In this document: piece by piece, positions 8,601-14,875 of the stretch
Layout: each line of letters starts with the position of its first letter
How positions within the stretch are numbered: position 1 is the stretch's first letter
Source: CAZGSG01 sp964528095
GTDB lineage: Bacteria; Bacteroidota; Bacteroidia; Chitinophagales; Chitinophagaceae
Length of the DNA stretch: 19,193 nucleotides
Direction: 5' to 3'
NCBI GenBank assembly: GCA_964528095.1
Contig: CAZGSG010000101.1
Location: forward strand, 1-19,193
Program-made: the position numbers and the translations under genes
Notes under the pieces: model-generated
The model's input: the letters and a program-made list of their open reading frames with translations, nothing else
Database searches by the model: none
Told to the model about the DNA's origin: nothing

Positions 8601-9265
8601 GCAACAGCAGATTCGATATTATCAAATGTGATACCTGTTGCTTCCATACGGCTATTGTCCACATTGATCTGGAATTCTCTTTCAGGAGCGCCTACAAGGT
8701 CTACCCTGTTTATCTGCGACATCTCTTCCAGCTTGTCCTGCAGATCTTTTGCATAATTTTTCAGCTTTACATTATCATAGTTGCCACTCACATTCACATA
8801 CATGATCGGCTGATCGGAAAAACTCACTTCAAGCGCCGTGGGTTCTTCTGTCAGGTCTGTTGGCAGGTCCTGCTTGGCCTTGTCTATCGCGTCTTTTACT
8901 TTTTGCAGCGCGATGTCCACCTTTACATCCGTATCAAACTCTACAGTGATCGCGGAGAAATCCTGTACAGATGTGCTGGTCGTTTTAGTGATCTTGGCGC
9001 CCGTGATCCCTTTGATCTGTTTTTCGATCGGCTGGGTCACCAGGTTTTCAATATCCTTCGGCGAGTTACCTACATAGATCGTCTGAACATAGATAGTAGG
9101 AATAACGATATCCGGGAATTGCTCCTTGGGCAAGGTGATGAATTGGGTAAGCCCCATCAGTGTAAGGAACAACATCAACAGGTACATGGATGTTTTATTC
9201 TTTACACTCCAGGTAGTCGGTTTAAACTGTTTGAATTTACCCTCTGTATTTTCTAAAGCGCTCAT
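5675..9265 (-). CDS. RND efflux transporter permease (AcrB/MexB-type)
   Basis: This 1196-residue inner-membrane pump subunit is of the hydrophobe/amphiphile efflux type. It is the proton-driven motor of a tripartite system with the adaptor and TolC proteins encoded just upstream. TM1 is at about 27-44. The TM4 proton-relay pair is in GIIVDDAIVVIENTH (Asp420, Asp421), and the TM10 lysine is in AGIVIKNGILVIEFADE (Lys1024). Porter regions lie at roughly 45-345 and 630-950. It is about 150 residues longer than AcrB. One reason is an extra hydrophobic hairpin between TM6 and TM7 (about 532-566). The other is a C-terminal extension with another hydrophobic segment (about 1147-1166) and a basic tail. 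It is the last gene of the operon, 121 nt after the adaptor stop, and is followed by terminator T3. Substrate specificity cannot be read from sequence. Confidence 0.93.
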   Translation of the reverse strand: MSALENTEGKFKQFKPTTWSVKNKTSMYLLMLFLTLMGLTQFITLPKEQFPDIVIPTIYVQTIYVGNSPKDIENLVTQPIEKQIKGITGAKITKTTSTSVQDFSAITVEFDTDVKVDIALQKVKDAIDKAKQDLPTDLTEEPTALEVSFSDQPIMYVNVSGNYDNVKLKNYAKDLQDKLEEMSQINRVDLVGAPEREFQINVDNSRMEATGITFDNIESAVARENLDITGGLLEVGNMKRTLQLKGQIKEAVELEKIVIRNTKGAAIYLKDIAQIKDTIKETESYARLDGKNVITLNIIKRAGENLIETSDGVKKAVDELKAAQFPPDLDVVITGDQSKATRTSFNELVNSIVIGFVLVLIILMFFMGVTNAFFVALSVPLSMFVAFVFLPAADLVIGSHVTLNFIVLFALLFGLGIIVDDAIVVIENTHRIFMENKGKISAEKSAMMAAGEVFIPVLAGTLTTLAPFFPLLFWPGIIGKFMIYLPAMLIFTLAASLVVAFIMNPVFAVDFMNHPEGEHKQSKSAIFKKPVFWLPIAAGILLDLSGFRFMGNLLIFMSILVVLNKYFIDGWIHAFQNRVLPWIMSHYENLLRWAVKGWRPVQLLIGAILLFFLSIGIFVARQLPVVLFPSGDPNQIYVYLKLPVGTAVDYTDSVTRTLEAKVNKVLGTENGKKNPVVESVITNIAIGAGDPMAGDRSTRPELGRIQISFVEFEKRHGAQTRPYLDSIRAVVKGIPGAELSVDKEQGGPPTDPPVNIEIASEDFDQLTKTAVSLKNFLDSLNTPGIEELKMDVDLSNPEITMTVDRERALIEGVSSAQIGMQIRTALFGKEVSKVKDGEDEYKIQLRNNELQRKNLVDLLNMNIRFQDMSAGGAVKSIPITSLVKVDYTSTLGSVKRKNQKRVITLRSNVLETQGFTAAGVNQQLTREIASFKDKPDGVTIRQTGESEQQAETGAFLGKALLYALLGILFILVLQFNSVSKSVIILTEIIFSIIGVLLGFAITGMEVSIIMTGVGILGLAGIVIKNGILVIEFADELRARGMKTREAVIEAGKTRIIPVLLTALAAILALIPLAVGFNINFITLFADLNPHIFFGGDNVAFWKPLSWTIIFGLSFAFFMTLIIVPSMYLIAERLRRPMRRMYGGKWISFLGIPPLTLLFIPLMIITMVRHRAEVRRRERKLRNLDIPVNRTFTGSWF

Positions 9266-9292
9266 GGTATTATTTTATAGTTCGTGATCTGT

Positions 9293-9321
9293 GCCGGTAG
9301 TTATTGATTCATCTATCCGGC
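9293..9321. other. Hairpin in the adaptor-RND intercistronic gap
   Basis: GCCGGTAG at 9293-9300 pairs with CTATCCGGC at 9313-9321 with one bulged base and a 12-nt loop. There is no T-tract, and no TAnnTTTG element lies in the 121-nt gap. It may be an mRNA-processing or stability element that tunes the RND level relative to the upstream genes. That role is inferred only from its position. Confidence 0.35.
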
Positions 9322-9386
9322 CTGCCACAAACATTTTCATGAATCTGTTTATTTTGCATTCTTCTTTATCAACTCCTGTGTTCCGG

Positions 9387-10631
9387 TTACATGGCAGTAG
9401 TAATGTTCTGCCCGTCATATAATCCCTGGAAACCTTCGATGATTACCTTATCTCCCGCTACGAGCCCGCTTTTCACTTCCAGCTTATCCCTGTACAACTG
9501 GCCAATGATGATCTGTTTTTTCCGGGCTATCATTTTCCCATTCTCTGTTACGGCTACCAGTACAAATTTTCCTTTCTCGTCATTCTGCAAGGTATTTACC
9601 GGAATAGTAATAGCGCTTGGTGTAGAATAATCCTGGATCTGTACTACAGCAATCTGGTTTGGACGGAAAGATTTATCTACGGGTAATTTTCCCTCGATAT
9701 AAAATGAACGGGTAATAGGATCGATCAATCTTCCCGCTACTGTCACCCTGCTCATGACCACCTTATTATTTGCTTCAGGCAGGGTCACTTTCAACATGCT
9801 TCCTACACTCACTCTATCAAGGTAATTTTCCGGCACCTGCACCAGTACTTTTAGATCGCCCGTGTTTACAATGCTGATGCCAGCACCGGGAGTGGCTGCA
9901 CTCTGTGGTGAGAAAAACTCTCCCACTTTCACATTCATCTGATCAACCGTTCCGGAAATTTCCGCTACTACAGTTGATTGATTTACCTGCTCCTGCGCCA
10001 ACTGCACATTTGCCTGGGCAGCATTCAACTGACCCTGCAGGGCTTCTGCCTGTGTTTTGGCCTGCAGCACCTGTACTTCAGTACCGATCTTTTCTTTCCA
10101 TAGATTTTGCTGGCGTTCATATACGCTTTGGGCCAGGGCTAATTGTGCTTTGATGCCACTGATCTGCTGTTGGGCAGTCACCATCCCCTGTCTTGCAAGC
10201 GCATCATCCAGTTTTAGTATTGTCTGTCCTTTACGTACTATATCGCCTTGTTTTACATAGATAGCCCTGATCTGGCCACCCTGTCCTCTTGGCGCTACAT
10301 AGGCTACATTCTTCGCATCGATCTTACCCTGCAGATCGATGAAGTGCGTAAATGTGTCTACACCAATTGTGCTTACGGCAACCAGTTTGGCTTTTACAGT
10401 AGCCGCGTTCGGATCAAGTTTGATGATATCATCCTCGAGTTTTGCTACTTTATCATTCAGCGTTTGTTGTTCTTTCTTTAGTTTTTCCAACTGGGCTTTT
10501 TTATCTCCCAGTTCGCCTTTTTTATCTTTGGCGCTTCCTCCGCAGGCTGCCAGTGTAATAGTCAATGCTGCTATTACCGTTACTTTCCATATATTTTGCA
10601 TATTCTTCATTTTATTAGTTGCTGGTTTCAT
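9387..10631 (-). CDS. RND efflux periplasmic adaptor (membrane fusion) lipoprotein
   Basis: This 414-residue MFP/HlyD-type adaptor links the RND pump to the outer-membrane TolC channel. The N-terminus has a signal segment ending LAAC with Cys30 as the lipid attachment site. It is followed by a lysine- and glutamate-rich stretch (about 35-70) predicted to be coiled coil. A lipoyl-like half-motif (RAIYVKQGDIVRKGQTILKL, near 128-147) precedes the alpha-helical hairpin (about 155-220), then a beta-barrel domain and membrane-proximal domain. The ATG at 10631 lies only 3 nt after the tolC stop. In-frame ATGs at codons 8 and 11 would also preserve the lipobox, so the exact start is uncertain. The extra coiled coil ahead of the lipoyl domain is not part of the E. 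coli AcrA layout. Confidence 0.9.
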   Translation of the reverse strand: MKPATNKMKNMQNIWKVTVIAALTITLAACGGSAKDKKGELGDKKAQLEKLKKEQQTLNDKVAKLEDDIIKLDPNAATVKAKLVAVSTIGVDTFTHFIDLQGKIDAKNVAYVAPRGQGGQIRAIYVKQGDIVRKGQTILKLDDALARQGMVTAQQQISGIKAQLALAQSVYERQQNLWKEKIGTEVQVLQAKTQAEALQGQLNAAQANVQLAQEQVNQSTVVAEISGTVDQMNVKVGEFFSPQSAATPGAGISIVNTGDLKVLVQVPENYLDRVSVGSMLKVTLPEANNKVVMSRVTVAGRLIDPITRSFYIEGKLPVDKSFRPNQIAVVQIQDYSTPSAITIPVNTLQNDEKGKFVLVAVTENGKMIARKKQIIIGQLYRDKLEVKSGLVAGDKVIIEGFQGLYDGQNITTAM

Positions 10632-10634
10632 GGT

Positions 10635-11993
10635 TTATAGTTTTCCGGTAGCTTTTAAGAAATCTACCCTTGCAATGATCGCATTATACAATGCATTGAC
10701 GTAATTGGTCTGTGCTGTTTTAAGATCTGTCTGGGCCTGGTTGATCTCCGTTTGGCTGCCTGTACCTACTTCAAACTTTTTCTTGGTCTGCTGGTACACA
10801 TTTTCTGCCAGGGCCATATTTTTTTTCTGATAATCGAGACTGGAGATCGCTGTATTAAAATTATTTTTAGCAGTCTGTATTTCATTGTCGATATTCAGCT
10901 TCAGATTTTCCCGGAGATTGATATCTTTTTGCAATGACAGTTTCGCCTTTGCAATTCTTGCGTTAGTGGCAAATCCGTTGAAAATGGGAATATTGAGATT
11001 TAATGTAAATGCAGAGATATCAAACCAGTCGCCCCCTTTGAAAAAATCAAACTGGTTACGCTGTGCATTCTTATTGTAATAACCATTCAATGATAATGTA
11101 GGGATCTTGCTGAGTTTATACCGTTGTACATTGTACTTATCAAGCTGTACACCCAGGTCTGCATACTGGTATTCCTTCCGTTGAGCATAGTCGAAACCGG
11201 CAGCATCCAGTACACCATCTCTTACCTGTTCGTCAGTGAAATTATCGGTCAGTACAATTGAGTCCTTTACCGGCATTCCTATCAATACTTTCAATCCGGT
11301 GAATCCATTGGCTACCTGGTTCAACACATTTATTTTTTCTGTTTGCAGGTTGGCCAGTTGCACACTTGTTTTGTCAACATCCAGCTGGGCCGCGAAACCA
11401 TTGTCGTACATGATCTTTGTATCGTGCTGCAGCTTGGTGACCAATTCGATATTGGCGTCGATCAGTTCGATCTGCGTTTTGCTTACCACCAGCTGATAGT
11501 ATATTTTATATACATTGGCCTTGATCATTTCTTCGGTGACCTCTACATTTTTTTGTTGAAAATCGATCAGGGTCTTTCTTGCCTGCAGTCCGGTAAAGAC
11601 CTGGCCATCGAACAGGATCTGGTTGACCGATATACCGCCGGTAGCACCCCATTTTACCCCGAAAGCCAGTTTTTCAAAAGTTCCCGGCTGACCACCAAAG
11701 AACTCGGCAGGTACCAGGCTCACTGGTAATTTTGCATTATAGGTCAATGATCCGCTGCCGGAGATCTGGGGATAAGCGCTACCCGTTACTTCCCTGTTTG
11801 TTTGCTGTTGTACCTGTACATCCAGCAACGCGTTTTTTACCTGCGCATTATTTTTCTTTGCATAGTCGATGGCTTGCTGAATAGAGAACTGGTGTATTTC
11901 CGGTGCTGTCGTATTCTGCTGGGCGAAGGCTATCGCAGGCAATAATGCCAGCAACATGATCCCATTCCACTTTATATTTCGTCTGATCTTCAT
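10635..11993 (-). CDS. TolC family outer-membrane efflux protein
   Basis: This 452-residue protein has a signal peptide ending AIAFA (probable cleavage after Ala24). Two outer-membrane-efflux-protein repeats follow. Each is a long alpha-helical region with an amphipathic beta section, for example FSIQQAIDYAKKNNAQVKNA early and QTEINQAQTDLKTAQTNYV near the C-terminus. It would trimerise into the outer-membrane channel of the tripartite pump. It starts 1 nt after the tetR stop and ends 3 nt before the adaptor start, so translational coupling across all three genes is likely. The C-terminus (FLKATGKL) is the common end of Bacteroidota TolC-like proteins. Confidence 0.9.
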   Translation of the reverse strand: MKIRRNIKWNGIMLLALLPAIAFAQQNTTAPEIHQFSIQQAIDYAKKNNAQVKNALLDVQVQQQTNREVTGSAYPQISGSGSLTYNAKLPVSLVPAEFFGGQPGTFEKLAFGVKWGATGGISVNQILFDGQVFTGLQARKTLIDFQQKNVEVTEEMIKANVYKIYYQLVVSKTQIELIDANIELVTKLQHDTKIMYDNGFAAQLDVDKTSVQLANLQTEKINVLNQVANGFTGLKVLIGMPVKDSIVLTDNFTDEQVRDGVLDAAGFDYAQRKEYQYADLGVQLDKYNVQRYKLSKIPTLSLNGYYNKNAQRNQFDFFKGGDWFDISAFTLNLNIPIFNGFATNARIAKAKLSLQKDINLRENLKLNIDNEIQTAKNNFNTAISSLDYQKKNMALAENVYQQTKKKFEVGTGSQTEINQAQTDLKTAQTNYVNALYNAIIARVDFLKATGKL

Positions 11994-11994
11994 A

Positions 11995-12612
11995 CTACGA
12001 TGTTTTTAATCTTTGTTGATTGTATTTCTGTGTTAATTTTTGTCCTTTCGGTGTAGCCACCCCATATATAAAATGGAGTGTCATCTCCCGCATCACATCA
12101 CTGAGACTATTTTTGCCAAGCGGAAAAAGTTCCGGGTTGAAAACAAGGAAAACAGATGCCAGGCGGAACCGGCTTAGGATACCCACATTGATATCATCCC
12201 TGTACAACTCCTGCCTGATGCCTTTTTCCAGGTTTTCTTTAATGAGCTTATATAAAAAACTGTTCTTGTGTTCGTTGAATTTTTTAAATGCTGCGGGGTG
12301 GTATTTCTGCATATCGAAAATCACCATCGGGTTCATCATTCGCAGCAGGTCCTCAATCATTTCCAGCGCCAGGAATAATTCGTGTATCGGGTTCTCACTT
12401 TTCTGGTTATACATCAGGCAATCCCGCTCATTTACACCTATTTCAATATCCACCACTGCTTCTACCAGGGCGTCTTTGTCGGCAAAAAACTGGTAAATGG
12501 TCTTTTTACTGATGCCCAGGTGGGTGGCGATCTCGTCCATGCTGATACTGCGGATGCCGTATCGCATGAACAGCTCATGGGCTTTTGCTACTATTCTTTC
12601 CTGTTGTTCCAT
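11995..12612 (-). CDS. TetR/AcrR family repressor of the efflux operon
   Basis: From the ATG at 12612 the protein is 205 residues. The N-terminus has the TetR DNA-binding domain, with the helix-turn-helix at about 23-44 in ISMDEIATHLGISKKTIYQF. The rest is a variable helical ligand-binding and dimerisation domain. The frame stays open to an ATG at 12672. That start is rejected because it would place the promoter and the operator-like palindrome (12631-12669) inside the gene. Starting at 12612 also gives the usual TetR N-terminus, MEQQERIVAKAHELF. It is the first gene of the operon, so it is very probably an autorepressor that also controls tolC, the adaptor and the RND gene. The inducing compound is unknown. 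Confidence 0.9.
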   Translation of the reverse strand: MEQQERIVAKAHELFMRYGIRSISMDEIATHLGISKKTIYQFFADKDALVEAVVDIEIGVNERDCLMYNQKSENPIHELFLALEMIEDLLRMMNPMVIFDMQKYHPAAFKKFNEHKNSFLYKLIKENLEKGIRQELYRDDINVGILSRFRLASVFLVFNPELFPLGKNSLSDVMREMTLHFIYGVATPKGQKLTQKYNQQRLKTS

Positions 12613-12630
12613 AATCACTAAAATCAGGCG

Positions 12631-12661
12631 CAAAACTATGGAAACTTTTTTCGTTACCAAA
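12631..12661 (-). promoter_or_regulatory. Promoter of the tetR-efflux operon
   Basis: On the minus strand, TTTG (12661-12658) is followed by exactly 19 nt and then TAGTTTTG (12638-12631). This is a perfect TTTG-N19-TAnnTTTG promoter of the Bacteroidota type. The -7 box ends 18 nt before the tetR ATG at 12612, giving a leader of about 12 nt. It is the clearest promoter in the window. Confidence 0.8.
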
Positions 12662-12669
12662 GTTTCCAT
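12638..12669. promoter_or_regulatory. Probable TetR operator, perfect 11-bp inverted repeat
   Basis: ATGGAAACTTT at 12638-12648 and AAAGTTTCCAT at 12659-12669 are perfect reverse complements separated by 10 bp. The repeat covers the -33 box and the whole promoter spacer, and touches the first base of the -7 box. A bound repressor there would block RNA polymerase. Overlap with the promoter of a tetR-led operon makes autorepression the natural reading. Confidence 0.75.
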
Positions 12670-12823
12670 CATTATTTTTAGCCTTTTGTCCCAAAAAATT
12701 CTTGTTACAAACAGGTGTTTGTTCCCGTGTATACCCGCTAATCAAAGCCTTATCAATTCGGTTAAGCATTGGTTATCATTTGTATCTGCCGCAGTATTAC
12801 AAGCCTGCTACTTTTGTTTTTGT

Positions 12824-12831
12824 TACCTTTG
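12824..12831 (+). promoter_or_regulatory. -7 element of the DUF502 gene
   Basis: TACCTTTG is a perfect TAnnTTTG match and ends 18 nt before the ATG at 12850, the same spacing as for the tetR and korA-like genes. A second perfect match, TACTTTTG, stands 15 nt upstream at 12809-12816 and may be an alternative. No clear -33 box is seen for either. Confidence 0.5.
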
Positions 12832-12849
12832 ATTTTCAAATTTTTCTTC

Positions 12850-13479
12850 ATGAGCATTGGGGCGAAGACTCCGGCCAGGCAGCGATTAAAACAGATCTTC
12901 CGGTATTTTATCCAGGGTATTATCATTTTAGCGCCAATCGGCATTACGGGTTATGTACTTTACTGGTTATTTGATAAGATCGATGGCATATTGCGTCCTT
13001 ATATCAATATTCCCGGTATTGGTTTCCTGATCATTATCGTTTTTGTGATACTGGTGGGATGGGTGAGTTCCTATTTCTTAATGGGAAGTTTTATCAATTT
13101 TTTTGATCAGTGGATGGAGCGTACGCCTGGTATCAAATTCATTTATTCTTCTACCAAAGATTTTTTTGAAGCATTTGCCGGAGATAAAAGAAAATTCAAC
13201 AAAGCAGTGCTGGCCAATGTGTTTTCTACGGATGTATGGATCGTTGGCTTCCTGACAGATGAAGAAATGGCAAAGTTTGAAATGGGATCGGATATGGTAG
13301 CGGTATATGTACCACAGGCTTATAATTTCGCCGGGCAATTGTATATTCTTCCCAGGGCCAAAGTGCGTAAGATCGATGCCATCACCTCGGGTGAGGCCAT
13401 GAAATACGCGGTAACGGGCGGTGTGGTGGAACTGGATGATGATGGGAAAAAACCTGAACTGGGCCGGGAGAATGAGTAG
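12850..13479 (+). CDS. DUF502 family membrane protein
   Basis: From the ATG at 12850 the protein is 209 residues. It begins with a basic stretch (KTPARQRLKQIFRY), followed by two transmembrane helices at about 20-41 and 57-82, the first ending YVLYWLFDKIDG. A soluble C-terminal domain follows, containing GIKFIYSSTKDFFEAF (94-109) and the VPQAYNFAGQLYILP region. This layout and these motifs are typical of DUF502 proteins, widespread integral membrane proteins of unknown function. The start is chosen because the TACCTTTG promoter box lies just upstream. The open frame extends to 12769, but that would put the promoter box inside the gene. It is divergent from the efflux operon and apparently monocistronic. 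Confidence 0.87.
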   Translation: MSIGAKTPARQRLKQIFRYFIQGIIILAPIGITGYVLYWLFDKIDGILRPYINIPGIGFLIIIVFVILVGWVSSYFLMGSFINFFDQWMERTPGIKFIYSSTKDFFEAFAGDKRKFNKAVLANVFSTDVWIVGFLTDEEMAKFEMGSDMVAVYVPQAYNFAGQLYILPRAKVRKIDAITSGEAMKYAVTGGVVELDDDGKKPELGRENE

Positions 13480-13483
13480 AGAT

Positions 13484-13540
13484 AATTCAAAATTAAAAAA
13501 TACACTCCGAAAACCGGGGATTGTTTTTGCGTTTTGAATT
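13484..13540. repeat. A/T-rich post-stop element, copy 3, with inverted partner
   Basis: AATTCAAAATTAAAAAA begins 5 nt after the DUF502 stop and includes the 13-mer TCAAAATTAAAAA (13487-13499) seen behind two other stop codons. TTTTGAATT at 13532-13540 is the exact reverse complement of AATTCAAAA at 13484-13492. The interval therefore forms an A/T stem-loop with a T5 run at 13524-13528, possibly acting as a weak terminator. Confidence 0.45.
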
Positions 13541-13612
13541 TAAATTCACCTTGTTGGGACTTATTCGCAAGACTTTGATTAGTTGTTCTTAAAAAAGGTC
13601 GATAAGGGAAAT

Positions 13613-13817
13613 TTCATGATTTGTTCGGGGGCGCTTCGCTGTTTGTTCGTAAACGCCCTCGCCGATGATTTGGAAACGCTTCGTACATTATTCGCCTATT
13701 GCTCACAATTACAGCGAATAAGAAGGGAATGATGCACGAAGGACATGCAAACCATATACGAACAAGGTGCGAGCGAGATACGAGCGAGACACGAAGGAGG
13801 CACAACCAGGACACACC
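13613..13817. repeat. Bipartite 11-bp-periodic CGAA/TTCG array
   Basis: In the left arm TTCG or a one- or two-base variant stands at 13613, 13624, 13635, 13646, 13658, 13669, 13680, 13691 and 13702. All steps are 11 bp except one of 12 bp and the variant-only gap between 13646 and 13669. In the right arm the reverse complement CGAA or a close variant stands at 13715, 13726, 13737, 13748, 13759, 13770, 13781, 13792 and 13803, always 11 bp apart, fading at 13814. The arms meet around the palindrome TTATTCGC (13688-13695) / GCGAATAA (13714-13721). Units are degenerate outside the core. There are no unique spacers, so this is not a CRISPR array. Confidence 0.75.
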
Positions 13818-13880
13818 GCGAAAACACATTGAATGAAGGAGGAATACCCCCTTACAAACCCTGGCCCTTCTTTTAATTTA

Positions 13881-13900
13881 GCTGCATATATTCCTGCAGC
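13881..13900 (+). promoter_or_regulatory. Hairpin abutting the start codon
   Basis: GCTGCA at 13881-13886 pairs perfectly with TGCAGC at 13895-13900 around an 8-nt A/T-rich loop. The stem ends immediately before the ATG at 13901. It would occupy the ribosome-landing region if it lies in the mRNA leader, so it might modulate translation. TAATTTAG at 13874-13881 is a 7-of-8 match to the -7 consensus. Confidence 0.35.
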
Positions 13901-14857
13901 ATGAAAAAATTTTTCATTCTTATTATCCTGCTCCACCTGCAGCATTCATCCTCCTGCTGGGGATTCTTTGGCCACCGTAAGATCAATTATTCAGCAATAT
14001 TTTTATTACCGCCTGAGATGATGATCCTTTATAAACCGCAGGCCGATTTTTTGACGGAACATGCGGTTGATCCCGATAAACGGCGGTATGCGATCGCGGA
14101 AGAAGCTCCCAGGCACTATCTTGATGTGGACCATTACGGCGTTTATCCCTACGATTCTTTGCCAAGAAAATGGAGCGATGCTGTTGCTAAATATACGGTT
14201 GATACGCTCAACGCGCATGGTATTGTGCCCTGGTGGTTGCAAACAATGCTTTACCGGCTCACCACGGCGTTTAAAGAAAAAAACCAGGTGAAGATCCTGA
14301 AATACTCCGCTGAGATCGGGCATTATATCGCCGACACGCATGTGCCTCTTCATGCTTCGAGCAATCATAACGGGCAGTATACGGGACAAAAAGGAATTCA
14401 TAGTTTTTGGGAGAGCCGTATACCGGAACTGCTGGCCGACAGTGAATGGGATTTTTTTATTGGCAAAGCTGTTTATATCAGCGATCCGCTGTCTTTTTTC
14501 TGGACACGTATCCTGCAAAGCGCGGCCGCAGCTGATACTGTATTAAAATTTGAAAAGGAACTATCGGCTAGTTTCCGTGCTGATCAGCAATTTTCCTTTG
14601 AGCAAAGAAATGGATTGATCATCCGGCAGTATTCGTCTGCTTATGCCAGGGCCTACGATGCCAGGATGAAGGGCATGGTGGAACGAAGAATGCGACAATC
14701 CATTCATGCGGTAGCTTCCTGCTGGTTTACCGCCTGGGTCAATGCAGGTCAACCTGATCTGTCCAGGCTCAGCCACAAAGAGTTAAGCGAGGAGGACAGA
14801 CAGGAATTTGAACGGCTCAATATGGCATGGAAGAACCGGGTAACCGATGATCATTAG
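13901..14857 (+). CDS. Secreted S1/P1-nuclease / zinc-dependent phospholipase C-like protein
   Basis: This 318-residue protein has a signal segment (1-19) followed directly by WGFFGH (Trp20, His25). In the S1/P1 nuclease and phospholipase C superfamily the mature N-terminal Trp and a nearby His bind the trinuclear zinc cluster. Further matching motifs are DVDHYG (75-80), GHYIADTHVPLH (140-151, His141, Asp145 and His151 as probable ligands) and IHSFWES (166-172, with His167). The protein is therefore likely an exported zinc phosphodiesterase acting on nucleic acid or phospholipid; sequence alone does not separate these. The residue before Trp20 is Cys19 in HSSSC, which is not a good lipobox. 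It stands alone, downstream of the 11-bp repeat array and upstream of serC, 201 nt away. Confidence 0.82.
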   Translation: MKKFFILIILLHLQHSSSCWGFFGHRKINYSAIFLLPPEMMILYKPQADFLTEHAVDPDKRRYAIAEEAPRHYLDVDHYGVYPYDSLPRKWSDAVAKYTVDTLNAHGIVPWWLQTMLYRLTTAFKEKNQVKILKYSAEIGHYIADTHVPLHASSNHNGQYTGQKGIHSFWESRIPELLADSEWDFFIGKAVYISDPLSFFWTRILQSAAAADTVLKFEKELSASFRADQQFSFEQRNGLIIRQYSSAYARAYDARMKGMVERRMRQSIHAVASCWFTAWVNAGQPDLSRLSHKELSEEDRQEFERLNMAWKNRVTDDH

Positions 14858-14875
14858 ATATCTTCAGCGTTTACG

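Larger units (their letters stand above)
13480..13900. other. 421-nt intergenic region with repeat array
   Basis: Between the DUF502 stop and the phospholipase-like start there is no convincing gene. From left to right it holds an A/T-rich post-stop element and its inverted partner (13484-13540), a bipartite 11-bp-periodic repeat array (about 13613-13817), and a short hairpin touching the next start codon (13881-13900). Minus-strand open frames of 71 and 78 codons over the array look like translations of the repeat. Confidence 0.6.

Noticed and set aside
12613..12672. Upstream extension of the TetR gene to an ATG at 12672
   Set aside because: The stretch contains the perfect promoter boxes and the operator palindrome, and the start at 12612 gives the normal TetR N-terminus.
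12769..12849. Upstream extension of the DUF502 gene
   Set aside because: It would place two TAnnTTTG boxes inside the gene, and the ATG at 12850 has the standard promoter spacing.
13509..13528. GC hairpin plus T-run after DUF502 as a strong terminator
   Set aside because: The CCG/CGG stem is only about 3 bp and is interrupted from the T-run, too weak to call by itself.
13613..13817. CRISPR array
   Set aside because: The period is 11 bp with no unique spacers, units are degenerate, the arms are inverted, and no cas gene is in the window.
13614..13945. Minus-strand open frames of 71 and 78 codons over the repeat array
   Set aside because: Their sequence reflects the 11-bp periodic DNA (repeated Val-Ser-Arg-type words), has no recognisable family, and one overlaps the start of a real gene.
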